Below are positions 7,829 to 15,270 of a DNA stretch of 37,554 bases, one piece after another (the stretch's first letter is position 1; each line of letters opens with the position of its first letter). Under the pieces are notes generated by a model, which did no database searches, had not been told where the DNA came from, and worked only from the letters and a program-made list of their open reading frames with translations. The DNA comes from Lachnospiraceae bacterium. GTDB taxonomy: Bacteria; Bacillota; Clostridia; Lachnospirales; Lachnospiraceae. The DNA lies in assembly GCA_024698555.1 (NCBI GenBank), contig JAILRI010000202.1, positions 1 through 37,554 of the forward strand. Reading direction: 5' to 3'. A program made the translations under genes and the position numbers.

Positions 7829-9613
7829 ATGAGTGATATCAAGACCACCCGCATGAAGTGGCTGTGGGAAAACATGAAGGGAAAACACGGGCTGTATATC
7901 TTCGCCATCTTAGGGACAATGGTTTATAACGTCCTGCAGCTTGTAGTGCCCTTTTTTTCCGGAAAGATCGTCGATCTGTTCATGTCCTTACAGGACGAAG
8001 GCAAAGCCATCAGCGAAGAAGCTCATACTTTCTATGTTTACATAGGCATTATGGTAGGACTTACTTTGCTGCGCGTGACTATCGTGTACCTTGACTGTAT
8101 GGCCTACGAGAATGTTTCGCAGTACACATTGTTCAAGATCAGATATTACCTGTATGACAAGATCCAGCGTCAGGACATGAAATTCTACAGCACTTACCGT
8201 ACAGGTGACCTTATGACGAGAGTTACCGGCGACCTGGACGCCGTCCGGCACAATATCGCCTGGGTCACACGAAGCATCGTGGAATCCTTTACGCTTTTCG
8301 GGGCAACGGCAGTCTACTTCCTCATCATGGACTGGAAACTGGCGCTTTCTGTGCTGCTCATCTCACCCTTCATTTTCATCATCATATTCAAATTCAAAAA
8401 GACTGTGGCTCCCAAGCACGCGCTCTTACGTGAGAAGCTCGCCGGCATGAACACCTACGCTCAGGAAAACATCTCCGGAAACCGCGTAGTAAAGGCCTTT
8501 GCACGGGAGGACTACGAAAAAGATAAGTTTGATAAGGCCAACAGAGACTATGCCGAAACCAATATCGATACTCATTTTACCTGGCTGTCCTTCTACCCTT
8601 ACGTTGAATCCATTGCCAATCTGATGCCGGTGGTGCTGTTGATCGTAGGCGGCATCTTCATCATCAGCAAACAGATCACCATGGGCGAATATGTTTCGTT
8701 CTCCGGCCTGATATGGGCACTTGCCAATCCCATGCGTCAGATGGGCAATATCATGAACGAGTTCCAGCGGTTCCATGCGGCTTCCGCCAAGGTCATGGAA
8801 ATCTACTATTCCGAGCCCGAGATCGTGGATAAGCCTGACGCGCTGTCGCATCCGGAACGCTTCAGGGGCAGCATAGAGTTCGATCATGTGTCGTTCCAAT
8901 ACTCGGACGGCAAGCTTCCGGTGCTTAAAGACATCTCATTTACCGCGAAACCCGGCGAAACCATAGCCATCATCGGTGAAACAGGCTGCGGCAAGACTTC
9001 ACTGATACACCTGATCCCGAGGTTTTATGAACCGACAGCCGGTACAGTAAAGATCGACGGTGTGGACGTAAGCTGCTACAAGCTTGAAGATCTGCGTAAA
9101 AACATTGGCCTGGCCACTCAGGACGTGCTGCTCTATTCCGATACTATCGAAGGCAATATCGCGTACGGCGTATCACATCTGACGGCACAGGAAATAGTCA
9201 AGTTCGCGAGGTACTCCGCGGCAGAGGAATTTATCCTCAAGATGCCCGAGGGGTACGATACTATAGTAGGCGAGAGGGGCGTGGGTCTTTCCGGCGGGCA
9301 GAAACAGCGTATATCGCTGGCCCGGGCCCTCGCCATCGAGCCTTCGATCCTGATACTCGATGACACCACCTCGGCCGTCGACATGGAAACGGAGAAGCAT
9401 ATACAGCACGCCCTGCGCGACCTCGATTTTAACTGCACGAAGATCATCATCGCGCAGCGTATTTCCACCACGAAATTCGCGGACAAGATCCTCGTCTTAA
9501 AGGACGGGCAGATCATCGAGGAAGGCACGCACGATGAACTCGTCGCAAAGGGCGGGTATTACCGCGAACTGGTAGAACTGCAGGTAGGCGAGAGTTTAGA
9601 GGCGGTAGGATAA
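7829..9613 (+). CDS. ABC exporter half-transporter, degenerate-site subunit
   Basis: A 594-residue type IV (MsbA/BmrC-like) half-exporter. Six TM helices occupy about residues 20-310 and an ATPase domain about 345-590: Walker A GETGCGKTS (383-391), signature LSGGQ (487-491, canonical), Walker B ILILDD (507-512). The catalytic Glu is replaced by Asp (LDDTTSAVD) and the switch His by Gln (IIAQRIST). This is the pattern of the degenerate-site subunit in heterodimeric exporters such as BmrC/BmrD or TM287/288. The ORF track starts at 7796, but CAGGAG lies 8 nt upstream of the in-frame ATG at 7829 (MSDIKTTRMKW). The partner gene follows 90 bases downstream. The substrate is unknown; multidrug or lipid export is likely for the family. 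Confidence 0.93.
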   Translation: MSDIKTTRMKWLWENMKGKHGLYIFAILGTMVYNVLQLVVPFFSGKIVDLFMSLQDEGKAISEEAHTFYVYIGIMVGLTLLRVTIVYLDCMAYENVSQYTLFKIRYYLYDKIQRQDMKFYSTYRTGDLMTRVTGDLDAVRHNIAWVTRSIVESFTLFGATAVYFLIMDWKLALSVLLISPFIFIIIFKFKKTVAPKHALLREKLAGMNTYAQENISGNRVVKAFAREDYEKDKFDKANRDYAETNIDTHFTWLSFYPYVESIANLMPVVLLIVGGIFIISKQITMGEYVSFSGLIWALANPMRQMGNIMNEFQRFHAASAKVMEIYYSEPEIVDKPDALSHPERFRGSIEFDHVSFQYSDGKLPVLKDISFTAKPGETIAIIGETGCGKTSLIHLIPRFYEPTAGTVKIDGVDVSCYKLEDLRKNIGLATQDVLLYSDTIEGNIAYGVSHLTAQEIVKFARYSAAEEFILKMPEGYDTIVGERGVGLSGGQKQRISLARALAIEPSILILDDTTSAVDMETEKHIQHALRDLDFNCTKIIIAQRISTTKFADKILVLKDGQIIEEGTHDELVAKGGYYRELVELQVGESLEAVG

Positions 9614-9703
9614 AGAGATTTCTTAGTTATATTGTCAGTTGGACATTATTTAGTTCCCTAAACGGAAATAGAGGTTTTATAGAATACAGAAAGGATCCAC
9701 ATC

Positions 9704-11488
9704 ATGGCTGACCAACGAAACACCTACCGCCAGGACGAGCGGCTGGATGAGCCCTTTGACTTAAGGCACCTGCTGCTGGCATCGGCGTACATAAAGAAAT
9801 ATACAGGCAAGATGGGGCTGGCCATACTGCTTAGCGCCGTTGGCGGCGCGGCAGGTCTGCTCTCGCCCATGATCACGCGTAAGGCTCTCGATGAAGCGAT
9901 CCCGCAGGGAAACACTCCTTACCTGCTGCAGCTGGCAGGCTTGCTGGTCGCGGTATTCGTGGTAAGCGTCATTTTCACCACCATACGTTCGCGTATCATG
10001 ACGAAGGTATCGCAGCACATCATCTATGACATCCGCAAGGATCTGTTCGCCCATCTGCAGCGCTTAAGCTTTAAGTATTTCGACGACCGCCCTCACGGCA
10101 AGATCCTGATCCGTGTCGTCAACTATGTAAATTCCGTGTCCGACATGCTCTCCAACGGTCTGATCAACGTGATCCTGGAGACCTTTAACCTGATCTTCAT
10201 CGTCATTTTCATGCTGATGGTGGATGTGCAGATGTCGCTCGTGGTCATGTGCGGCGTACCCGTGCTGGCCGTGTTCATGTTCTGGATCAAACAGAAACAG
10301 CGCAAGGCCTGGCAGACGGTTTCCAACAAAAACTCGAACCTTAACGCCTATCTGCAGGAAAATATAGTAGGCGCGCGTATCACGCAGATATTCGCCCGTG
10401 AAAATGAAAATGCCGAGATCTTCTCCGGACTGGCTGATGACTGCCGCAGGACCTGGATGAAGGCCGTCAGCTACAACAACCTGGTATGGCCCGGTATTGA
10501 CGGGATCTCTGTACTCATCCGCGCCGCCATCTTCATCTTCGGAATGGTCGTGTTCGGACAGGGCGCGAAGACTGTCGGTACCATCATCGCCATTTCAAGC
10601 TATGCCTCCAGATTCTGGCAGCCCATCATGAACATGGGCAATATCTTCAACAACTTCCTGAATAACATGGCTTATCTCGAGCGTATCTTCGAAACCATGG
10701 GCGAGAAGGTAGAAGTCGACGATGCTCCGGATGCCGCTGTCATGCCTCCTATAGAGGGAAGGGTTGAGTTTAAAAATGTCAGCTTTTCCTACGAGGAAGG
10801 CAAAGAGATCCTGCATCACGTATCATTTACCGTTGAACCCGGCATGAGCGTGGCGCTCGTCGGACCTACAGGAGCCGGCAAGAGCACCATCGTAAATCTG
10901 GTCTCCAGGTTCTACAACGTTGACAGCGGCCAGGTGCTCATCGACGGACAGGATATCTCAAAAGTTACACTGCACTCCCTTCGTTCCCAGATGGGCATCA
11001 TGCTGCAGGACAGCTTCATTTTCTCAGGTACCATTAAGGATAATATTCTTTACGGCAAGCTTGGCGCAAGCGATGCCGAGGTGAAGGAAGCCGCTGAAAA
11101 AGTCTGCGCGGACAGCTTTATCTCGCGTATGCCCGACGGCTACGATACTGAGGTCAAGGAAAGAGGATCACTCCTCAGCCAGGGACAGAAGCAGCTCATA
11201 TCCTTCGCCAGGACTCTGATCTCGAATCCTTCGATCCTGGTACTTGACGAGGCCACCTCCTCTATAGATGTACAGACAGAAAAGGCCCTGCAGCAGGGTC
11301 TCGAGACCATGCTTCACGGCAGGACTTCATTTATCATCGCTCACAGGCTTTCCACCATCCGAAGCTGTGACCTGATCATGTATATCGACGATGGCGGCAT
11401 ATTAGAAGCCGGTACTCACGAGGAGCTTATGAAAAAGGGCGGCGCGTATTTCCACCTGTATACTGCGCAGCTGGAAGATATTGCCTGA
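9704..11488 (+). CDS. ABC exporter half-transporter, catalytic-site subunit
   Basis: A 594-residue partner of the preceding exporter gene, also with six TM helices (about 35-330) and a C-terminal ATPase. Walker A is GPTGAGKST (387-395), Walker B ILVLDE (511-516) with the catalytic Glu, and the H-loop His547 is intact (IIAHRLST). Its signature motif is altered to LSQGQ (491-495). Because each ATP site uses the Walker motifs of one subunit and the signature of the other, this altered signature and the Asp/Gln substitutions of the partner fall in the same site, leaving the other site fully canonical. This complementarity is strong evidence for a heterodimer. The ribosome binding site AAAGGAT lies 7 nt before the ATG. 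A terminator follows the gene. Confidence 0.94.
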   Translation: MADQRNTYRQDERLDEPFDLRHLLLASAYIKKYTGKMGLAILLSAVGGAAGLLSPMITRKALDEAIPQGNTPYLLQLAGLLVAVFVVSVIFTTIRSRIMTKVSQHIIYDIRKDLFAHLQRLSFKYFDDRPHGKILIRVVNYVNSVSDMLSNGLINVILETFNLIFIVIFMLMVDVQMSLVVMCGVPVLAVFMFWIKQKQRKAWQTVSNKNSNLNAYLQENIVGARITQIFARENENAEIFSGLADDCRRTWMKAVSYNNLVWPGIDGISVLIRAAIFIFGMVVFGQGAKTVGTIIAISSYASRFWQPIMNMGNIFNNFLNNMAYLERIFETMGEKVEVDDAPDAAVMPPIEGRVEFKNVSFSYEEGKEILHHVSFTVEPGMSVALVGPTGAGKSTIVNLVSRFYNVDSGQVLIDGQDISKVTLHSLRSQMGIMLQDSFIFSGTIKDNILYGKLGASDAEVKEAAEKVCADSFISRMPDGYDTEVKERGSLLSQGQKQLISFARTLISNPSILVLDEATSSIDVQTEKALQQGLETMLHGRTSFIIAHRLSTIRSCDLIMYIDDGGILEAGTHEELMKKGGAYFHLYTAQLEDIA

Positions 11489-11506
11489 GAAATCACTGAA
11501 TAATAA

Positions 11507-11538
11507 GAGCCGGGGACTGCACCCCGGCTCATTTTTTT
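11507..11538 (+). terminator. Rho-independent terminator after the ABC exporter operon
   Basis: The perfect 9-bp stem GAGCCGGGG/CCCCGGCTC has a 6-nt loop and is followed by A and seven T. On the minus strand it can also serve the convergent diguanylate cyclase gene, though with a poorer T-tract. Confidence 0.92.
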
Positions 11539-11540
11539 CT

Positions 11541-13094
11541 TTAATCTTCTCTTACGGCCTTCATGGCCTTTTTATTTTCATACATGATGGCATCCGCCCG
11601 TTTAAAGGTATCTGAGATCGACTTGTCGACAGCAGGGTCGAACCGGGCGAAACCGACGGCAGCGGAAGTTCTTCTCCAGGGCTTTAAGCTCTCGTCCTTT
11701 GACAGCGCGTCGATCCTGCGCCTGAACGCCTCCTCGTCCTTTTCGGCATTGTCAAAGCTGTTTCCTACCAGCACCGCGACAAATTCATCTCCGCCTATGC
11801 GGTAAACATTTTCAGCGGGATAAATATCACATACCAGCTCGTAAAGGTTGATGAGAGCGGCATTTCCTTTGGAATGACCGTATGTATCGTTGATCTTTTT
11901 CAGGTAGTTCAGATCGATCATGGCGATACCGAATTCGGTATTGCCGCTGTTGATCAGATTGTCGATATTGCCGCACATACTGTCGTAAGCGGTCTTGTTG
12001 TAGGAACCCGTCAGCGAATCCTTCATGGCCAGCTGGTTGACTACCACTTCACGGGCCTTTGAATCGGTATACAGTGACTGCGCCTCTGAATATTCATCCA
12101 GATATTTCTTCAGTTCACGGATCATCTCAGCGACCTGGGCAGTCAGGCTTTCCATCTCTATCGAGGTGCAGGAGGCCGGATTGAGCCTGTCTGCTATCTG
12201 ATAATCCTTGGTAACGCTGAACTCATGCACCGCATTGTTCAGTTTGGTTATATTGTTAACATAACGGCGCTTGATAATGAGAAACATACCAACACCGCAA
12301 AGTAAGTATACCAGAGCAACCACCGCGCCCAGCAGGATCGCGTTCCATGCCGCGGCGGAATTGACAGCGCTTATATCTATCTCGCTGACTATCAGACCCA
12401 TCTTCTCCCCGTTTATGATCACAGGAGTATAGTAGGAATAAGTACGTCCGTTCTCATTGTCCCATTTCTGGAATTCGTCCAGCTCCTCACCGAGCTTCCA
12501 GGTATTCCACATAATGGGCACTTCCTCAGGATCATTTTCCTCCGGCGAGTCCGAAAAATATACGACCATTTCATCAGGATTGTCTTCTTTTGGGCTCTTC
12601 CAGACATCCACGATATAAGATACGCTTGAGTCGTCATTCGGCACGATCATGTAAAAATATGTAAGCTTAAACTCATCCTTTACCGCCTGAAACATATTCC
12701 ACCAATATACGGTATCGTACTCCAGATATTTTATCAGAGCGTCACCTTCCAGGTCGTCAATGGTTATATCCGTCCCGAAATTCTTGCCCGGATAATCGGC
12801 GGAAAATATTTCCAAAAATCGGTTGTACTCATCCTGACTGTTTATATCGTTCATGGAAATATGCATCTGATCGCCATATTCCTTAAGATATTTGGCAAAC
12901 CGGTAAAAATCATTGCTGTCTGCAAGGATCTGGTGCCTCATATATGCGTTTATATTCTTCAATTCAAGTAGATGAAGATCGCGGTGCACTCCATACTCGT
13001 TCCTGTATGCTATTGCAACGAACGTACATATCGAAATGATCCCGAATATAATGAAAATGACGGCAAATTGTACGGCCAATGTCCGTTTCTTCAT
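11541..13094 (-). CDS. Membrane-bound diguanylate cyclase (GGDEF) with extracellular sensor
   Basis: A 517-residue protein: TM1 at about 5-29, an extracellular domain of about 220 residues (30-248, size and placement as for Cache-type sensors, not proven), TM2 at about 249-273, a short HAMP-like/coiled linker, and a C-terminal GGDEF domain (about 355-517). The active-site loop is intact (RIGGDEF, 434-438) and the metal/substrate motif DLNYLKKINDTYGH is present, so it should make c-di-GMP. No RxxD inhibitory site precedes the loop (YPAE at that place). The usual GHxxGD is GHSKGN here. The ORF track begins at 13166, but GGAGG lies 6 nt upstream of the ATG at 13094 (MKKRTLAVQF), followed by the hydrophobic segment. 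It is a single-gene unit between its own promoter and the terminator at 11507. Confidence 0.9.
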   Translation of the reverse strand: MKKRTLAVQFAVIFIIFGIISICTFVAIAYRNEYGVHRDLHLLELKNINAYMRHQILADSNDFYRFAKYLKEYGDQMHISMNDINSQDEYNRFLEIFSADYPGKNFGTDITIDDLEGDALIKYLEYDTVYWWNMFQAVKDEFKLTYFYMIVPNDDSSVSYIVDVWKSPKEDNPDEMVVYFSDSPEENDPEEVPIMWNTWKLGEELDEFQKWDNENGRTYSYYTPVIINGEKMGLIVSEIDISAVNSAAAWNAILLGAVVALVYLLCGVGMFLIIKRRYVNNITKLNNAVHEFSVTKDYQIADRLNPASCTSIEMESLTAQVAEMIRELKKYLDEYSEAQSLYTDSKAREVVVNQLAMKDSLTGSYNKTAYDSMCGNIDNLINSGNTEFGIAMIDLNYLKKINDTYGHSKGNAALINLYELVCDIYPAENVYRIGGDEFVAVLVGNSFDNAEKDEEAFRRRIDALSKDESLKPWRRTSAAVGFARFDPAVDKSISDTFKRADAIMYENKKAMKAVRED

Positions 13095-13178
13095 TTCAAA
13101 CCTCCGCTTGTTACAAAACTGCCCTGAACAGCAGCTTTTTTGCCCCCTCTCGGTTTTTACCCACACACAATTAGAGGT

Positions 13179-13207
13179 ATTATAACATCATTATCCGAAA
13201 TATACAA
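13179..13207 (-). promoter_or_regulatory. Promoter for the GGDEF gene
   Basis: On the minus strand TTGTAT (13207-13202) and a perfect TATAAT (13184-13179) are separated by 17 bases. The 5' leader would be about 78 nt and shows no recognisable riboswitch. Confidence 0.5.
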
Positions 13208-13225
13208 CTTTTTTCAAAAAATGAC

Positions 13226-13254
13226 TTCATTTACTTTTATACATATGCTATGAT
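13226..13254 (+). promoter_or_regulatory. Possible promoter for the Nudix gene
   Basis: A TATGAT at 13249-13254 could be a -10 box for the Nudix gene, starting about 40 bases upstream of its ATG. The -35 region (TTCATT, 17-base spacing) is weak. Confidence 0.35.
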
Positions 13255-13293
13255 ACGTGTCGGATCAAATTCCTTATAAGGGAGCAGGAAGAC

Positions 13294-13827
13294 ATGAAAG
13301 GTGAAAAGACACTCAGTACCAAAGAGATCTTTACAGGCCGGATAATAAAGGTTCATGTAGATGATGTGGAGCTGGAAAACGGTAAAAAAGGCTATCGTGA
13401 GGTGGTAGATCACCCCGGCGGAGTATGCGTAGCGGCGGTAACCGCCTGCAAGGAACTGCTCTTTGTGCGCCAGTTCCGCTATCCGTATCATGAGGTATGC
13501 TTAGAGCTTCCGGCGGGTAAGCTTGAGCCGGGCGAGGATCCTGCGGACGCGATCAAGCGGGAGCTTAAGGAAGAGACCGGCTGCACAGGAAAAAACTGGC
13601 AGTTTATGGGCAATCTTTACCCTTCTCCGGGATATTGCGGCGAGATCATCCGTTTATGGATGTGCGAAGTGGATACCGAATCCTCCGAACAGGATCTGGA
13701 TGAAGATGAATTTGTGGAATGCGAACGCATAAGCATCGAGAAAGCCATGGATATGGTCATGAAAGGCGAGATCCCTGACGCCAAAACCCAGGTACTCATC
13801 ATGAAAGCAGCAAAGCTGTACATATAA
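13294..13827 (+). CDS. Nudix hydrolase, ADP-ribose pyrophosphatase-like
   Basis: A 177-residue cytoplasmic enzyme. The Nudix box is complete: GKLEPGEDPADAIKRELKEE continuing to TG, matching G-x5-E-x7-R-E-U-x-E-E-x-G-U. The N-terminal strand layout (KEIFTGRIIKVHVDDVEL... then HPGGVCVAAV, FVRQFRYP, LELPAGK) is that of the ADP-ribose pyrophosphatase group (NudF/YqkG-like), which splits ADP-ribose into AMP and ribose 5-phosphate. The length is typical. The ribosome binding site AGGAAG precedes the ATG. It stands alone between divergent and convergent neighbours and ends at a shared terminator hairpin. Confidence 0.9.
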   Translation: MKGEKTLSTKEIFTGRIIKVHVDDVELENGKKGYREVVDHPGGVCVAAVTACKELLFVRQFRYPYHEVCLELPAGKLEPGEDPADAIKRELKEETGCTGKNWQFMGNLYPSPGYCGEIIRLWMCEVDTESSEQDLDEDEFVECERISIEKAMDMVMKGEIPDAKTQVLIMKAAKLYI

Positions 13828-13831
13828 TACA

Positions 13832-13868
13832 GCCGCCGCACTTTTACAGGTGCGGCGGCATTATTATC
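13832..13868 (+). terminator. Bidirectional terminator hairpin (Nudix / secreted protein)
   Basis: The perfect 10-bp stem GCCGCCGCAC/GTGCGGCGGC with an 8-nt loop lies 5 bases after the Nudix stop and 16 bases from the stop of the convergent gene. The T-tract is poor on both strands (ATTATTAT), but the stem is very GC-rich. Confidence 0.7.
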
Positions 13869-13883
13869 TCTGAAAATCAGGTT

Positions 13884-15029
13884 TTATTTGGCATTGTAAA
13901 TATTCAGCGGGTAATATCTCATATATCCGTCCCAGGGATCTGTGATACCGAAGGGAATATTCTTGGGCAGGCAGATCGCTTTCAAAGCGGGCAGATTGCC
14001 TTTGTGATACTCTCTGTTCAGGATATCGACCATATATTCAAAATCAAGCTTGCACAGCCCCTTTAAGCCGCTTAAGTCGATCTGTTCTACTTTCTTGGCA
14101 TTCTTGGCGTTAAATTCAGCGCCTTCCTCCCAGTAAACCGAATGATAATTGTAGTAATACGACTCGTATACGGTCATCTTTCCGAGTACCTTTTTCCCGC
14201 TCTTGATCGTAACTGTTCCATAGCATTCGGAATCATCGGAAAAGCTCTTCTTATAGGTTGCGACAGCTGTAGTCTTATATTTCTCAGCCTTCTTGCTGCC
14301 GGCCTTCTTTGAGGTGATGGAAAGAACAGCCTTATTGACAGTGTCTCCGGCATCATCATCATACATGCCGTAAATGCTTACCTTCGCGCTTCCGTCTGTA
14401 TTGTACTCATAAGCGTAGCATCCTTCTTCATCGCCTACAGACCCTAACTCGTAGCCATCCTCGAAAACACATCCGACTCTGATATATCCGCCCGAAAGAC
14501 CTGTAGCCTTGTTGATCACGTATGAGGTCTGGCCAACGGGAAGAGTATTGTTGATATCTCCTTCAGGAGAACCGATCACTATGCTCTTGACATGCTTGTC
14601 AGCTTTGATCTTCAGATCAAAGGTCATGGTGCCATAAGCATTGATGACGAACACGCCCTTATTGGGAACCGTGATGAACGGGGTTGAATTGTCCTCGTCA
14701 AAATAAAGATCCTGATAATCGTTGTAATAGTCCGAATCCTCGCTATCGTAAGTGTAGAAATAGATCACGGATTCATCTGTAATCTCGTAGCCTTCAAGTG
14801 GAGTCACGATAAATCTTATCTGTGATCCGCCGGGAACCGATGCGCCGGGTTTGATAACCTCACCCTTCGCATTGTAAGCTGTTACATCAACTCCTCTTCT
14901 GGTATGCAGATATTCATCATAATAATACTTACAGGTGCCTTTGGCTGCCGCTTCAGCTCCTGCCGGAACCGCAAATACTACCAGCGACGCGATAAGCAGC
15001 AAAGATAATAAAGTCTTTAATCTTTTCAT
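13884..15029 (-). CDS. Secreted protein of unknown function
   Basis: A 381-residue protein with a clear signal peptide (MKRLKTLLSLLLIASLVVFA, then a small-residue region with likely cleavage near AEA/AAK at about residue 27-30). The mature part is rich in Tyr, Asp and Gly with alternating beta-type sequence, and the C-terminus (LSGLKGLCKLDFEYM... LPALKAICLPKNI) looks weakly like a leucine-rich repeat end. I do not recognise a family. The ORF track starts at 15122, but the signal peptide starts at 15029. No Shine-Dalgarno lies at normal distance from this ATG: GGAGG and AGGGGG are 20 or more bases upstream, separated by a small hairpin. A three-codon ORF ends by TGA overlapping the ATG (ATGA), which suggests translational coupling. 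Confidence 0.75.
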   Translation of the reverse strand: MKRLKTLLSLLLIASLVVFAVPAGAEAAAKGTCKYYYDEYLHTRRGVDVTAYNAKGEVIKPGASVPGGSQIRFIVTPLEGYEITDESVIYFYTYDSEDSDYYNDYQDLYFDEDNSTPFITVPNKGVFVINAYGTMTFDLKIKADKHVKSIVIGSPEGDINNTLPVGQTSYVINKATGLSGGYIRVGCVFEDGYELGSVGDEEGCYAYEYNTDGSAKVSIYGMYDDDAGDTVNKAVLSITSKKAGSKKAEKYKTTAVATYKKSFSDDSECYGTVTIKSGKKVLGKMTVYESYYYNYHSVYWEEGAEFNAKNAKKVEQIDLSGLKGLCKLDFEYMVDILNREYHKGNLPALKAICLPKNIPFGITDPWDGYMRYYPLNIYNAK

Positions 15030-15041
15030 AGAACCATCAGG
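15030..15041 (-). other. Three-codon upstream ORF overlapping the start of the secreted-protein gene
   Basis: On the minus strand ATG GTT CTA TGA starts 11 nt after the AGGGGG run and its stop overlaps the main start codon as ATGA. Ribosomes loading at the strong purine run could translate this mini-ORF and reinitiate at the main gene. This is an inference from spacing only. The TGA uses two bases of the main start codon. Confidence 0.3.
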
Positions 15042-15112
15042 CAGGGAACCCCCTGCGCTCCTCCTTGTATTATTGAACGGAAGTCTTAAAAATCCGCTTC
15101 CGAACGAAACTG

Positions 15113-15141
15113 ATTCTACCACATTCGTAAAATAAAATCAA
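15113..15141 (-). promoter_or_regulatory. Promoter for the secreted-protein gene
   Basis: On the minus strand TTGATT (15141-15136) and TAGAAT (15118-15113) are separated by 17 bases. The predicted leader of about 77 nt carries two small hairpins (CGGAAG...CTTCCG and GCAGGG...CCCTGC). Confidence 0.55.
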
Positions 15142-15170
15142 GTGATCAAAAAGAATGGGCAAAGTATAAG

Positions 15171-15199
15171 TTGTCAAAAAGTGAAGTTGGTGTTATACT
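15171..15199 (+). promoter_or_regulatory. Promoter for the hybrid histidine kinase
   Basis: TTGTCA (15171-15176) and TATACT (15194-15199) are separated by 17 bases. It lies inside the longer ORF given in the ORF track, which supports the downstream start at 15271. Confidence 0.65.
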
Positions 15200-15270
15200 G
15201 TATAATAGAAGGATATGCAAAAGCAACTGTCGTTTCTGCTTTTATTCCTCTCCTTAAGCGAGGTTTGTAT

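Noticed and set aside
13095-13178. A c-di-GMP riboswitch in the leader of the GGDEF gene
   Set aside because: The leader lacks the conserved GEMM core and stem arrangement; nothing beyond a simple leader is visible.
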